A DNA stretch of 64,000 nucleotides from Xenorhabdus budapestensis (GCF_002632465.1 NZ_NIBS01000017.1:21094-85093); one strand, 5' to 3'; shown: positions 10,001 to 18,022, counted from the stretch's first letter. Numbers and translations are program-made. The notes: generated from the sequence alone by a model not told the origin.

Positions 10001-10344
10001 TAAGTCAGTACAGCGGGCAGATTGTCAGTCAACCGACTCTGTTTGCTTTTGCCAAAGGCGGTGGGGTGATGGGGGAAGCCGGCCCAGAAGCGATCTTACC
10101 TTTAAAACGGGGTGCTGACGGCAAGCTGGGGGTTCAGGCCACAGGTAGTACGGGCAACCAGACCTTTAACTCCGTCCATATTGTGATCCATTCCGAGGGG
10201 ACTCATGACACGAAAACATCGAGTGGTGCCGAGTCTGCGGGGCAGGACATCGCGAAATTTGTCGATCAGCGATTCAAATTTTTGCTGCATAAAAGTCTGA
10301 GTCAAGGTGGTGAACTCAGTGCTGCGATTAAAGGAGGCCGATGA
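7009..10344 (+). CDS. Tail tape measure protein (lambda H-like)
   Basis: The 1111-aa protein sets tail length and leaves the tail during DNA injection. It has an N-terminal tape-measure domain with VISHTRKYGQALSDLSAITG and ATRIAEAFKLMASAKPEL (TIGR01760 type), long coiled-coil stretches (about 390-480 and 570-620), a hydrophobic glycine-rich segment near 860-905 (ALITKALFGFFGGAMGSMGA) and a C-terminal AKGGGVMGEAGPEAILPLKRG motif, which is the usual lambda H C-terminal domain. The start is 3 bases after the GT stop, and the gene after it overlaps its stop. Confidence 0.95.
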   Translation: MANLSTLTVGLLVNATAFKSRIMDAYRYAGRESERFTDKAGLDAKKLKKTYSSLASHIKSVSGQLALLAGTGFSLNTVISHTRKYGQALSDLSAITGATGEQLKKLDENAQRIGRTTEFGATRIAEAFKLMASAKPELLKSTEALTLATEKAVILAQASGIDLPDATRALALSLNQFGASAEQADRFINILAAGAKYGSSEINETAQAIKNGGTAAAQAGISFEELGAAIQILAERGIKGGEAGTAIRNVILALERSTDKNLKPSVVGLSSALGSLTGKNLSTAQAVKLFGRANVSAASNLVTGREKLEELTQALTGTQVAYEQVSARANNLGADLDVLMSAFEGMALKIGQSADGSLRTGVQGATNAINALSENFNLVASVALHTLIPVMATKLTAGLRENMMAWRATEKAARDVAKQQAETAKRTIEQANATLRSTEAQGRHIQYLERTNRLHGLSVNYAKEKRTLIRQETEALKLQTQATGQLEAANRRLSYSYRALSAAGGVARGALAMIGGPFGAAMLAGSALYGLYNHSVQAREGLRHLKDETVETVAGLQRLSRIKVDVELDKTDDDINQLKEELKQIDSQLERYSQTRIKRLQNRQKGFLSFLYEDPKAVEKQGRVLLSRREDVLKGIENKTARKKNLQATSVAGIFDQPPSEPPKYEGNGTGNPWTGQDLIKEEKQGKQLLNLYQQLRKEIEQTHAISLDRIRFSEKEMLGKIHEVGKSGMASESELQRLKVLNAENHQKQRLELAEKYAPAAALIRQERDASAELKALYNERLLTEQEYLSASKTLYQTSMKDKLAEQAKQIAAPYLDRAGEVDPVVQLQNQLTEQQALYDSYYRNGLISKERHEQLMTAAAYRSNGAQLAVAKDLYASQGDFQKMQMDLLDVVEQRTGSALTGMLTGTKSFSESMRELSASLAQSIIQDLVRIAVQALITKALFGFFGGAMGSMGASALSSAGGGLSLMGSGTTMTPDVWKSPIMNAKGGVYQSEDLSQYSGQIVSQPTLFAFAKGGGVMGEAGPEAILPLKRGADGKLGVQATGSTGNQTFNSVHIVIHSEGTHDTKTSSGAESAGQDIAKFVDQRFKFLLHKSLSQGGELSAAIKGGR

Positions 10345-10676
10345 TGATAAAAACCTTTGATTTTCCTGTAAGGATAGGCGCGAGTGGCGAGTTTGAGCCG
10401 ATTGTACGTGCTGTCCAATTCGGTGATGGTTATAAGCAGACATCCGGCGATGGGATCAACGCGCAGCGCGAAAATTGGCCCTTGTCTTTTGTCGGGACAC
10501 TGTCTGATATCCAGCCGATTATCGCTTTTTTGCGTGAGCATCAGGGCTGGCGCGCATTTAAATGGCGTAATCCGCTCTCTGAACCGGGATTGTATCAGGC
10601 AGGAAAATTCACTGTTCAGGCCAATGGCGTTTATTTCACGCTCTCCGTGACCTTCACCCGTATCTATCATCCGTAA
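10341..10676 (+). CDS. Phage minor tail protein (lambda M-like)
   Basis: A 111-aa tail-tip protein of the Phage_min_tail family. Diagnostic parts are RAVQFGDGYKQTSGDGINAQ near the start and GWRAFKWRNPLSEPG in the second half. It starts within the last codons of the tape measure gene (ATGATGA) and precedes the L-like gene by 11 bases. In lambda, M acts with L, K, I and J to build the tail tip that nucleates tube growth. Confidence 0.92.
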   Translation: MMIKTFDFPVRIGASGEFEPIVRAVQFGDGYKQTSGDGINAQRENWPLSFVGTLSDIQPIIAFLREHQGWRAFKWRNPLSEPGLYQAGKFTVQANGVYFTLSVTFTRIYHP

Positions 10677-10687
10677 GGGATTTCATC

Positions 10688-11425
10688 ATGACCATGAATG
10701 CAACACTTCAGCGGCTTGAGCCGGGAAGTAAAATTGTCTTATTGGCTGTCGATGGCTCGGTATTTGGCGGGCCTGTCTTGTACTTTCACAATCATCCTAT
10801 CCCTTATACCGAGGCTGAGCTGGAAAATAGCGGGAACTTACCGGTGAAATCTCTCTGGTGGCAGGGTGTAGAATACAAACCGTGGCCCGTCAGCATTGAA
10901 GGGCTGGAAGTGACCAGTGATGGAAGGGCGGTATCTCCTACTCTCAATGTGGCCAATCTGGACGGCACGCTCAGTGCATTGTGTTTGGCTTACCAAAACA
11001 TGGTGCAAGCGCGTGTCACGATCCGCATGACCTTTACGCATTATCTGGATGCGCGTAATTTCCCTGACGGCAACCCGCAAGCTGATCCGAAACAGGAAAA
11101 AATCGATGTTTTCTACATCGACAGCAAAACTCAGGAAGATAACGAAAGCATCCAGTTTTCGCTCTCTTCTCCCGCCGATTTACAGGGAATTAAAATTCCG
11201 ACCCGGCAAATTCACAGCCTGTGTACATGGTGCATCCGTGGACAGTATCGCCAGTCACCGTGTGGCTATACCGGCACCCGTTATTTTAATGAAAGAGGCA
11301 AGCCGACTGATGATCCGGCCTCTGATGCCTGTGGGGGATTAATGAGCGATTGTAAAAAACGTTTTGGTGACACAGAGCAATTGCCCTTTGGCGGGTTTCC
11401 CGGTTCGGCTTTACTGAGGCGCTAA
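10688..11425 (+). CDS. Phage minor tail protein (lambda L-like, Fe-S binding)
   Basis: A 245-aa tail-tip protein. Its N-terminal part has LPVKSLWWQGVEYKPWPV, a hallmark of the lambda L family. The C-terminal part carries a cysteine cluster, LCTWCIRGQ, SPCGY, DACGG and SDCKKRF (about residues 175-225). In lambda gpL conserved cysteines in this region hold a [4Fe-4S] cluster, so the same is likely here. It lies between M- and K-like genes, with 2 bases separating it from K. Confidence 0.92.
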   Translation: MTMNATLQRLEPGSKIVLLAVDGSVFGGPVLYFHNHPIPYTEAELENSGNLPVKSLWWQGVEYKPWPVSIEGLEVTSDGRAVSPTLNVANLDGTLSALCLAYQNMVQARVTIRMTFTHYLDARNFPDGNPQADPKQEKIDVFYIDSKTQEDNESIQFSLSSPADLQGIKIPTRQIHSLCTWCIRGQYRQSPCGYTGTRYFNERGKPTDDPASDACGGLMSDCKKRFGDTEQLPFGGFPGSALLRR

Positions 11426-11427
11426 CT

Positions 11428-12174
11428 ATGACAATACTGAGAAAATCGACCACCCGCGCCATTATGGCGCATGCCCAAGCCGCCTACCCGGATGAATGCT
11501 GCGGGCTGATCATTCAGCAGCGTCGCCGACAGCACTATCTTCCCTGTCGCAATACCGCACCGTCATCCACGGAACAGTTCCGTATTCACCCGGAGGATTA
11601 TACTGTTGCCGAAGACCAAGGCACGATTGTTGCCATTGTCCACAGCCACCCCGATGCGACGACACAACCGAGCCCGTTGGATATAGCCCAATGTGATCTG
11701 TCACAAACGCCATGGGTGATTGTTTCATGGCCGGAAGGGGATATCCGTACTCTGATGCCCATGGCAGGCATTAAGCCATTAATAGGTCGCCCGTTCGTGC
11801 ACGGTATTTGGGATTGTTATGCCATCGTGAGTGATTGGTACAAACTGGAACGAACTCTTGAACTCCCTGATTTTGAACGTACCGATGGCTGGTGGGATCG
11901 GGGAGAAAATCTGTATATGAAACAGTATGCCGCTGCCGGATTTGTCGCGTGTAGCGGTGAATTACAGGCAGGGGATGTGATCATTATGCAGGTACAGGCC
12001 AATGAACCCAACCATGCCGGTGTTTATCTGGGTGACGGCCTGATGTTACACCATCTGTACGGGCAGCTCAGTAAGCGCGAACCCTATCATGGCTACTGGC
12101 AGGAACGCACCATCATAACCTTGCGTCACGCATCCGTTTCGGCGGATTTTTTGTTTAGGGGAGTCACATCATGA
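11428..12174 (+). CDS. Tail tip peptidase (lambda K-like; JAB + NlpC/P60)
   Basis: A 248-aa two-domain protein. The N-terminal Mov34/JAB metalloprotease-like domain shows IVHSHPDATTQPSPLDIAQC (HxH plus downstream Ser/Asp). The C-terminal NlpC/P60 cysteine peptidase domain shows IWDCYAIVSDWY with the catalytic Cys and NHAGVYLGDG with the catalytic His. In lambda-like phages this protein takes part in tail-tip assembly and may cut peptidoglycan at entry. It starts 2 bases after L. The I-like gene overlaps its stop as ATGA. Confidence 0.93.
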   Translation: MTILRKSTTRAIMAHAQAAYPDECCGLIIQQRRRQHYLPCRNTAPSSTEQFRIHPEDYTVAEDQGTIVAIVHSHPDATTQPSPLDIAQCDLSQTPWVIVSWPEGDIRTLMPMAGIKPLIGRPFVHGIWDCYAIVSDWYKLERTLELPDFERTDGWWDRGENLYMKQYAAAGFVACSGELQAGDVIIMQVQANEPNHAGVYLGDGLMLHHLYGQLSKREPYHGYWQERTIITLRHASVSADFLFRGVTS

Positions 12175-12746
12175 ACACATTACGCACCGTGCGGCTTTAC
12201 GGTGTACTGGGGACTCAGTTCGGCCGAGTGCATCAACTGGCTGTCTCTACCCCGCAGGAAGCAATCCGGGCATTATCCGTGCTGATGAAAGGGTTTGAAC
12301 GCTTCCTGCTGACTGCCAAAGAGCAGGGGCTGACCTTTGCCGTGTTTAACGGAAAACGTAATATCAGCCGGGAAGAGCTGGTGTTTTCCGGACAGGACGA
12401 TATCCGCATTGCGCCAATGATTATCGGCAGCAAAAATGCCGGTGTCTTTCAGACTATTCTGGGCGCGGTCATGGTGGTGGCCGGCACGTTCTTGTGGGCA
12501 ACCCCGTTTGGTGCGCCGATGGTCATGTCCGGGGTGGGGATGATGTTGGGTGGCGTGGTGCAAATGCTCTCACCGATGCCGGGCGGACTGGCCCGGCGCG
12601 AAGATCCCGATAACAAGCCCTCCTATGCGTTCGGGGGACCGGTGAATACGGTTGCGCAGGGCAATCCCGTACCTATTGGCTACGGCAGACGCCGCATTGG
12701 TGGCGCTATTATTTCAGCCGGTATCTATGCTGAAGACCAACAATAA
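12171..12746 (+). CDS. Tail assembly protein (lambda I-like)
   Basis: A 191-aa protein of the lambda tail assembly I family: an N-terminal ubiquitin-like domain (RTVRLYGVLGTQFGRVHQL), then a hydrophobic glycine-rich region (about 90-130, AVMVVAGTFLWATPFGAPM) and a C-terminal GNPVPIGYGRRRIGGAIIS. This last motif is a constant feature of the family. It is needed for tail-tip assembly with J. It overlaps K by 4 bases and precedes J by 17 bases. Confidence 0.92.
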   Translation: MNTLRTVRLYGVLGTQFGRVHQLAVSTPQEAIRALSVLMKGFERFLLTAKEQGLTFAVFNGKRNISREELVFSGQDDIRIAPMIIGSKNAGVFQTILGAVMVVAGTFLWATPFGAPMVMSGVGMMLGGVVQMLSPMPGGLARREDPDNKPSYAFGGPVNTVAQGNPVPIGYGRRRIGGAIISAGIYAEDQQ

Positions 12747-12763
12747 CGTGCTGAGGATGAAGT

Positions 12764-15397
12764 ATGGAAAAGCAGCCCATTTTGGGTAATAAAGGCGGAC
12801 GCCAGCAGCCACGCACGCCGGTGGAAGCACCGGACTCGCTGCAATCCACTTCCTATACCAAGATCCTTCTTGCCCTCGGTGAAGGCGAATTTGCCGGCGA
12901 GCTGGATGGCCGACGTATTTTTCTGGATAACACGCCACTTATCGGTGCCGATGGCTCGCCTAATTTTGAAGGGGTCAAATGGGAATTCCGTCCCGGTACG
13001 CCCCATCAGGCCTATATTCCCGGTATGCCGGCGGTCGAAAATGCCCGAACGGTGAGTGCTGAACTGGTCAACTCGTGGGTCACGACGGTCACCAATACCC
13101 AACTGTCAGCGGTTCGCCTGCGGTTATCGTGGCCCCAGTTGCAGCAGCAAAAAGAGAACGGAGACACGGTGGGTTATCGCATTGACTATGCCATTGACCT
13201 TGCCACTGATGGCGGCGCTTTCAAGGAAATCCTGAAAACCGCTGTTGATGGCAAAACTACCACCAAATATGAACGTTCCCATCGGGTAGATTTACCCGCT
13301 GCTTATTCGGGCTGGCAGGTGCGCCTTCGGCGGTTGACGCCAAAACAAAACAGCAACCGGATCGCGGATGCCATGGTAGTGGAAGCCATTACTGAGGTGA
13401 TCGACGCTAAATTAAGCTACCCGGAAACGGCCCTGTTATTTATTCAGTTTGATGCCAAACAGTTCCGCAATATCCCGCAAATCACCTGTGAGCCGAAGAT
13501 GCGCATCATCCGCGTGCCCGCCAATTATAACCCGGACAGCCGCCGCTATTATGGTAGTTGGGACGGCACCTTCAAATGGGCATGGAGTGACAATCCGGCC
13601 TGGGTGCTGTACGACCTGATGATCAATGACCGATTCAGTATCGGCATCCGGGTGAAAGCGGAAAACCTGACTCTGGCAAAATGGGATCTGTACACCATCG
13701 CACAATATTGTGATCAGATGGTGTCGGATGGTGAAGGTGGCGAAGAGCCCCGTTTTACCTGCAATGTGTATATTCAGTCACAGGAAGACGCCTGGGTTGT
13801 GTTGCGTGATATTGCGGGGATCTTCCGGGGGATGACGTTCTGGGCCAATAATAACATGAACGTGCTGGCGGATATGCCCCGTGACAGGGATTATCTCTTT
13901 ACGGGGGCCAATGTACGTGACGGTAAATTCACCTATGCCAGTGCCAGTGAGAAAACCCATTATTCTACGGCGATGGTGAGTTGGTCTGATCCGCAGAACG
14001 GCTATCAGGATGCGATCGAACCGGTGTTTGAGCATCGCCTGATACGTCGCTATGGTATCCGGCAGGCCGATATTACCGCCATTGGTTGTACCCGCCAGAG
14101 TGAAGCTATCCGGCGTGGAAAATGGGTACTGTATACCAATGAACACGACCGGACCGTCACCTTCACTGTTGGACTGGAGGGGCGTATTCCTCTGCCGGGT
14201 TACCTTATCGGCATATCGGATAATCTGCTGTCAGGAGCCGGCAGAAGTGGGCGTATTCAGGCTGTGCCGAGGCGATATATGCTCACGTTGGATCGGGTGC
14301 CATCAGCAAAATCGGGGGACTGGTTGGTCGTCAACCTGCCTTCCGGTAAAACAGGAAAGGATCTCATTACCGCGATCAACGGACAGGACGTTTCCGTGAG
14401 TAGCGGTGGCTATGCTTATTCAGATCTCCCGGAGGCGGGGGCCGTCTGGTCCATTGAATCCAGCTATAGCGTGGAACACCCTTTCCGGGTGATGGGTATC
14501 AAAGCAGGGGAAGACGGTGTCTCGTTTGAGATTACGGCAGTTGAGCATAACCCAGACAAGTATGCGCTTATCGACAGGAACACCCGTATTGACGAACGCC
14601 CCGTGGCTACTCTTCCACCCAGTGTTCAGCCCGCGCCGAAGCATGTCCGTATCGACAGTGATACGGCAATCAATCAGGGTATAATCACTGCAACGTTGCA
14701 AATCACATGGGATGCCGCCGACAGTGCCGTGGCCTATGACGTCGAATGGCGTAAAGACAACGGCAACTGGATAACCGCGCCCCGGACGACCGCCCGGCGT
14801 CTTGAGGTGCCGAACGTCGATGAGGGTCGTTATGAGGCACGGGTCAGGGCGATGAATGCCGCGGCAATCTCCAGTCTTTGGACGACCACACGGGATACCC
14901 TGCTGGAAAGATACACAAGGCCGCCATCGGAACCGCAGTCCTTCCAAACCACGCCGCTACTTTTTGGTATTCGGTTGGACTGGGATTTTGCTAATCCGGC
15001 CGATATTCTGCTGAAAACGGAAATTGGCTACAACAAAAGCGGAGAAGATGATGACACGTTGCAGTTCGCTGATATTGCCTATCCGCAACGCACCCACACG
15101 TTGCAGGGGCTGACAGCCGGGGAGAAACTGTACTTTCGGGCACGGCTGGTGGACAAATCAGGTCATGCTTCAGCGTGGACGTCTCTGGTCAGTGGCCACG
15201 CATCCAATGATACCGGCTGGATAGTGGAAGCCAGTCGGGATCATTTTCTGGATGCCGAAACCGGGCGGTGCTTGCAGGAACAGCTTGCTGAACAGGCCAG
15301 AGTCGATACGCGTCACAAGCAATCCGCTGCAGAGAATGCGCAGGCCATTGAGAAATTGCATGACATGCTGAAAGATCTTCAGCAACGCACACGGTAA
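12764..15397 (+). CDS. Tail tip / host specificity protein (lambda J-like, short)
   Basis: An 877-aa central tail-tip protein that contacts the host receptor. It opens with GNKGGRQQPRTPVEAPDSLQ, the usual J start, followed by the conserved tail-tip core (PETALLFIQFDAKQF, DNPAWVLYDLMINDRFSIG) and fibronectin type III-like modules near residues 620-790. Lambda J is about 1130 residues. Here the protein stops soon after a short coiled coil (residues 840-877) and lacks the C-terminal receptor-binding part. No tail-fibre gene follows; a toxin-antitoxin pair on the other strand begins 28 bases later. The phage tip may be defective, or the ending replaced. Confidence 0.92.
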   Translation: MEKQPILGNKGGRQQPRTPVEAPDSLQSTSYTKILLALGEGEFAGELDGRRIFLDNTPLIGADGSPNFEGVKWEFRPGTPHQAYIPGMPAVENARTVSAELVNSWVTTVTNTQLSAVRLRLSWPQLQQQKENGDTVGYRIDYAIDLATDGGAFKEILKTAVDGKTTTKYERSHRVDLPAAYSGWQVRLRRLTPKQNSNRIADAMVVEAITEVIDAKLSYPETALLFIQFDAKQFRNIPQITCEPKMRIIRVPANYNPDSRRYYGSWDGTFKWAWSDNPAWVLYDLMINDRFSIGIRVKAENLTLAKWDLYTIAQYCDQMVSDGEGGEEPRFTCNVYIQSQEDAWVVLRDIAGIFRGMTFWANNNMNVLADMPRDRDYLFTGANVRDGKFTYASASEKTHYSTAMVSWSDPQNGYQDAIEPVFEHRLIRRYGIRQADITAIGCTRQSEAIRRGKWVLYTNEHDRTVTFTVGLEGRIPLPGYLIGISDNLLSGAGRSGRIQAVPRRYMLTLDRVPSAKSGDWLVVNLPSGKTGKDLITAINGQDVSVSSGGYAYSDLPEAGAVWSIESSYSVEHPFRVMGIKAGEDGVSFEITAVEHNPDKYALIDRNTRIDERPVATLPPSVQPAPKHVRIDSDTAINQGIITATLQITWDAADSAVAYDVEWRKDNGNWITAPRTTARRLEVPNVDEGRYEARVRAMNAAAISSLWTTTRDTLLERYTRPPSEPQSFQTTPLLFGIRLDWDFANPADILLKTEIGYNKSGEDDDTLQFADIAYPQRTHTLQGLTAGEKLYFRARLVDKSGHASAWTSLVSGHASNDTGWIVEASRDHFLDAETGRCLQEQLAEQARVDTRHKQSAAENAQAIEKLHDMLKDLQQRTR

Positions 15398-15424
15398 TCT
15401 GCTAACGATAGTCTCCGAGTATCA

Positions 15425-15853
15425 TTATGGGTTCGGCTCCCATGGGTTGAGGAGCGTCACCCCTGAGGACTGAAAATCGGCTACGTTACGCGTGACTACC
15501 GTCATACCATGCACGAGCGCTGTCGCCGCAATCAGCGCATCACGCTCGCTGCATCTGTCTGGTACGTGCAATCGGGCGCAGCGTTGTGCTACGGCTGTAT
15601 CGACAGGCAAGGTTCGTTCAGAGAACTCCGGTAAGACATGTTGCTCCAGCCACGCCCGCAGTATAGCCCCCTGTGTGGCGTCCTTACGCTCAATCAATAA
15701 AATGCCAAGTTCTAATTCCATGATGGTGATGGCGGACACAAAGAGATCGGCGGCATCAACTTTTTCAGCCCATGCCGCTACGTTCGGATCAGCCTTCCCA
15801 GCGCGAATTTTTCGTAGCTCGGACACGACATTGGTATCGAGTACATACATCAT
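15425..15853 (-). CDS. PIN-domain ribonuclease toxin (VapC/FitB-like)
   Basis: A 142-aa PIN toxin, an Mg-dependent endoribonuclease. It has the opening MYVLDTNVVSELRK with the first acidic residue, ITIMELELGI with the second, and RDALIAATALVHGMTVVTRNVADF with the last pair, the FitB/VapC arrangement. It is the second gene of a two-gene - strand operon; its ATG overlaps the antitoxin stop by 4 bases, as usual for VapBC. Its place behind the phage tail-tip gene suggests a moron or addiction cassette gained by the prophage. Confidence 0.92.
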   Translation of the reverse strand: MMYVLDTNVVSELRKIRAGKADPNVAAWAEKVDAADLFVSAITIMELELGILLIERKDATQGAILRAWLEQHVLPEFSERTLPVDTAVAQRCARLHVPDRCSERDALIAATALVHGMTVVTRNVADFQSSGVTLLNPWEPNP

Positions 15854-16104
15854 GAGAAATCAGCCGGACGAGTGCCGATAGTCACGGGCTGGGGTTCAAA
15901 CTCAATGTCCGCAACGCCCGGCATCGCCAGCGAATCGGCAATGTTGCGATGCTGCTTTGTTAGCAGACGGTATTCTTCGATGCTCAACAGCACATGCGCA
16001 GGCTTGCCGCGATCAGTGATGAATACCGGGCCATTTTTGGTTGCTTTCTTCGCGCGGGTCACATCCTGGTTCAGCTCCCGGCTGGAGAGAGTGGTGATAG
16101 TCAT
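15850..16104 (-). CDS. Phd/YefM-family antitoxin
   Basis: An 84-aa antitoxin. The N-terminal half is a Phd/YefM DNA-binding fold (SSRELNQDVTRAKKATKNGP, then VFITDRGKPAHVLLSIEEYRLL), and the C-terminal tail (about residues 55-84) would wrap the PIN toxin. A strong AGGAGGT lies before its ATG (16106-16120 region on the - strand), and a TATAAT-like box lies about 50 bases upstream. Antitoxins of this class usually repress their own promoter; no clear operator palindrome could be assigned. Confidence 0.92.
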   Translation of the reverse strand: MTITTLSSRELNQDVTRAKKATKNGPVFITDRGKPAHVLLSIEEYRLLTKQHRNIADSLAMPGVADIEFEPQPVTIGTRPADFS

Positions 16105-16449
16105 GGTTGTACCTCCTGCTTAAATTAGCTATATAGGTACATTACTACATTATAAATAATAGTGCAAAGTTTGTTCACTTTGCCATTTTCCCAAATGGCG
16201 GCGGGTAATACGGCTGTTGGTTTTACCACTCTTTGATGTCCGGTATGAGGCAGCTATTCCGAGCCGATAGTCAATAGAAATGGAATACATTCGCTGTCGT
16301 TATTTTGCGAGCCGTTTTGCAAAGGTCATTTTTGTCAGTGGCATGTTATTTGGGCGGGGGATAGAGTGGCGGTGAAAATTTAGACGCGGCTTTAACGTGC
16401 TGGAAACACGATAAAACCGCTAACCACAACAACTACAGGACTAGTTCTT
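16105..16449. other. Intergenic region between divergent antitoxin and symE genes
   Basis: A 345-base gap. It must hold the leftward promoter of the antitoxin-toxin operon (TATAAT-like hexamer at about 16149-16154 on the - strand) and the rightward promoter of the symE gene. In E. coli an antisense RNA (SymR) overlaps the symE start. I could not identify a convincing antisense promoter here, so none is claimed. Confidence 0.5.
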
Positions 16450-16779
16450 ATGGCTAACGCGCATTCTACTGCAGGCACTCGCATTTACAAAATTTCCCAA
16501 CCGGAACGTTATCAGAAAGTGGTTTACCGCCCCAAGGGGGTTAACCGCACGATCCCTGCCATCAATTTAAGCGGAAAATGGCTGCTGGAAGCCGGGTTCT
16601 CTATTAATGATCCGTTAAAAATCAGAGTGATGCCTGGTTGTTTGATCATCACGGCCCAAAATTTTCATGAACTGTGGCATTGCTTAAAAAGCCTGAATGA
16701 AGGCGAATGGGATGATATCGCCGTGGCACGCTGGCTGCGGCAATTTCCCGGAAAATTAAGTAAAAAGCTACCAGGATAA
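16450..16779 (+). CDS. symE: SymE-family toxin
   Basis: A 109-aa protein of the SymE toxin family (type I toxin, AbrB-like fold, reported as RNA-cleaving or nucleoid-condensing). The core is in residues 25-70: VYRPKGVNRTIPAINLSGKW, then LLEAGFSINDPLKIRVMPGC and LIIT. This is the standard 'PAINLSGKWLeeAGF...G..v.v..GcLvI' signature. The C-terminal 40 residues are extra. In E. coli the gene is SOS-controlled and repressed by the antisense RNA SymR; neither control could be confirmed here. Confidence 0.85.
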   Translation: MANAHSTAGTRIYKISQPERYQKVVYRPKGVNRTIPAINLSGKWLLEAGFSINDPLKIRVMPGCLIITAQNFHELWHCLKSLNEGEWDDIAVARWLRQFPGKLSKKLPG

Positions 16780-16918
16780 ACTCATAATGCCATGTTTTAT
16801 CAATTAAAACACAATATTGAACGCTCCTGCGTTAGTTGCGCTTTGCACTGAAATGGCAAAATTTTTCTTTTGCGAAGTCGCTCGCATTTTATTTTATTAA
16901 TCAACAAAGAAGGAACCT

Positions 16919-17263
16919 ATGGAACTTAAATTTTCTACTGAAGACGCTGCAAAACCAGAATGTGTGTTAAGTGGTGACGATATGCAGCAGATGGGATTTA
17001 CGCCCAATACCCTGTTTCTTATCCAGCAATATAACAACGGGCTGATGTTGACGTTGGCGAAGCCTGACGATGATCCGGCTACCCTGTTCCACGCAGTGGA
17101 AGATGATCCGAAACAGGGCATTGATTGGGTACGTGACAATGGTGAGCTGTATCTGGCTGGCGATTGGTTAACGGAAACCGGTTTGCTGGATAACCCCGTT
17201 CAAATTGCTTTCGGCTACGGCAAGATTATGTTGATGACAGGCTCTGACCTGATACCTGTCTAA
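16919..17263 (+). CDS. SymE/AbrB-like protein with two repeats
   Basis: A 114-aa protein that I recognise only by pattern. It holds two copies of a SymE-like strand-turn unit: residues about 17-47 (LSGDDMQQMGFTPNTLFLIQ, then GLMLTLA) and about 80-110 (LAGDWLTETGLLDNPVQIAF, then GKIMLMTG). The second copy matches the 'xGDWLxExGL...V.I..G.I.l' core of SymE toxins, so the gene may be an internal duplication within this fold. A good AAGAAGGA precedes the ATG. It lies between symE and the RelE-type pair, in the same direction as both. Function unknown; a toxin or an antitoxin-like partner are both possible. Confidence 0.6.
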   Translation: MELKFSTEDAAKPECVLSGDDMQQMGFTPNTLFLIQQYNNGLMLTLAKPDDDPATLFHAVEDDPKQGIDWVRDNGELYLAGDWLTETGLLDNPVQIAFGYGKIMLMTGSDLIPV

Positions 17264-17298
17264 ACCGTATAGTACTTTTTTATTGCTAATTGCATTGA

Positions 17299-17340
17299 TG
17301 TGTTAACTATAGTTGACACATCATATCATTTATATACAAT
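17299..17340 (+). promoter_or_regulatory. Promoter with palindromic operator for relE/higA-like pair
   Basis: A 22-base inverted repeat at 17299-17320 (TGTGTTAAC/GTTGACACA around TATA; 10 of 11 pairs match) overlaps a -35 box TTGACA (17313-17318). A -10 box TACAAT (17335-17340) follows after 16 bases, and the toxin ATG (17355) lies just downstream. The layout fits autorepression by the HigA-like antitoxin or the toxin-antitoxin complex. Confidence 0.75.
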
Positions 17341-17354
17341 AATAAGGGGTACGC

Positions 17355-17651
17355 ATGATATCCATTGAAAGGACTCAAGATTTTGAAAAATGGTTAAAAT
17401 CCTTAAAAGACAGAATAGCCAAAGCCAAGATTTTAATCAGAGTTGAAAGAATGGAAGAGGGAAATTTTGGTGATGTTGAACCTGTGGGAAACGGAGTTTC
17501 GGAACTCAGAATACATTACGGGCAAGGCTATCGTGTCTATTTTGCTAATAAAAATAATAAAATCATATTATTACTCTGTGGCGGAGATAAAAGCGGCCAG
17601 CAGGCAGATATAAAGAAAGCCAAACAACTCGCGAAAGAATGGGGATTTTAA
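17355..17651 (+). CDS. RelE/HigB-type toxin (addiction module killer protein)
   Basis: A 98-aa toxin of the RelE/ParE superfamily, killer-protein branch. Signature parts are IERTQDFEKWLKSLKDRIAK at the N-terminus, VGNGVSELRIHYGQGYRVYF in the middle (conserved basic/aromatic core) and LLCGGDKSGQQADIKKAKQLA near the end. Members cleave mRNA at the ribosome. The toxin gene precedes its antitoxin gene, the HigBA order, with only 1 base between them. A palindromic operator covers the promoter. Confidence 0.92.
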   Translation: MISIERTQDFEKWLKSLKDRIAKAKILIRVERMEEGNFGDVEPVGNGVSELRIHYGQGYRVYFANKNNKIILLLCGGDKSGQQADIKKAKQLAKEWGF

Positions 17652-17652
17652 A

Positions 17653-17937
17653 ATGAAAACAGCACCAAAAAAATTCGATGTTGTGGAGTTTTTAGAAACA
17701 GAAGAAGATATTCAGGCATACTTAAATGCCGCTATCGAAGAGAACGATACAAAATATTTATTTAAAGCGTTAGGCAACATTGCCAGAATAAAAAATATCA
17801 GCCAAATTTCTAAAGAATCAGGAATAAGCCGAGAGGGGATATATAAGGCATTATCCGGCGAAGGCAACCCATCGTTTAATACGGTATATAAAATATCAAA
17901 AGCACTGGGTTTGAAACTACATTTCATCGGGACTTAA
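17653..17937 (+). CDS. HigA/Xre-type antitoxin
   Basis: A 94-aa antitoxin of the 'addiction module antidote' family. Residues 1-40 (FDVVEFLETEEDIQAYLNAA onward) form the toxin-binding part, and residues 50-94 form a helix-turn-helix domain (NISQISKESGISREGIYKAL, then NPSFNTVYKISKALGLKL). It probably represses the pair through the palindrome at 17299-17320. A strong hairpin terminator follows the stop. Confidence 0.92.
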   Translation: MKTAPKKFDVVEFLETEEDIQAYLNAAIEENDTKYLFKALGNIARIKNISQISKESGISREGIYKALSGEGNPSFNTVYKISKALGLKLHFIGT

Positions 17938-17973
17938 TCCAACCCTATTTTTAACATAAATAAGTTCTTTATT

Positions 17974-18009
17974 GATAAATTACATCATTACGATGTAATT
18001 TATCTTTTA
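17974..18009 (+). terminator. Rho-independent terminator after higA-like gene
   Basis: A perfect 13-bp stem GATAAATTACATC / GATGTAATTTATC with the 5-base loop ATTAC, followed by TTTTATT on the + strand. It ends the toxin-antitoxin operon. It may also stop leftward transcripts of the convergent gene ending at 18023. Confidence 0.85.
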
Positions 18010-18022
18010 TTAACAAGGTCAT

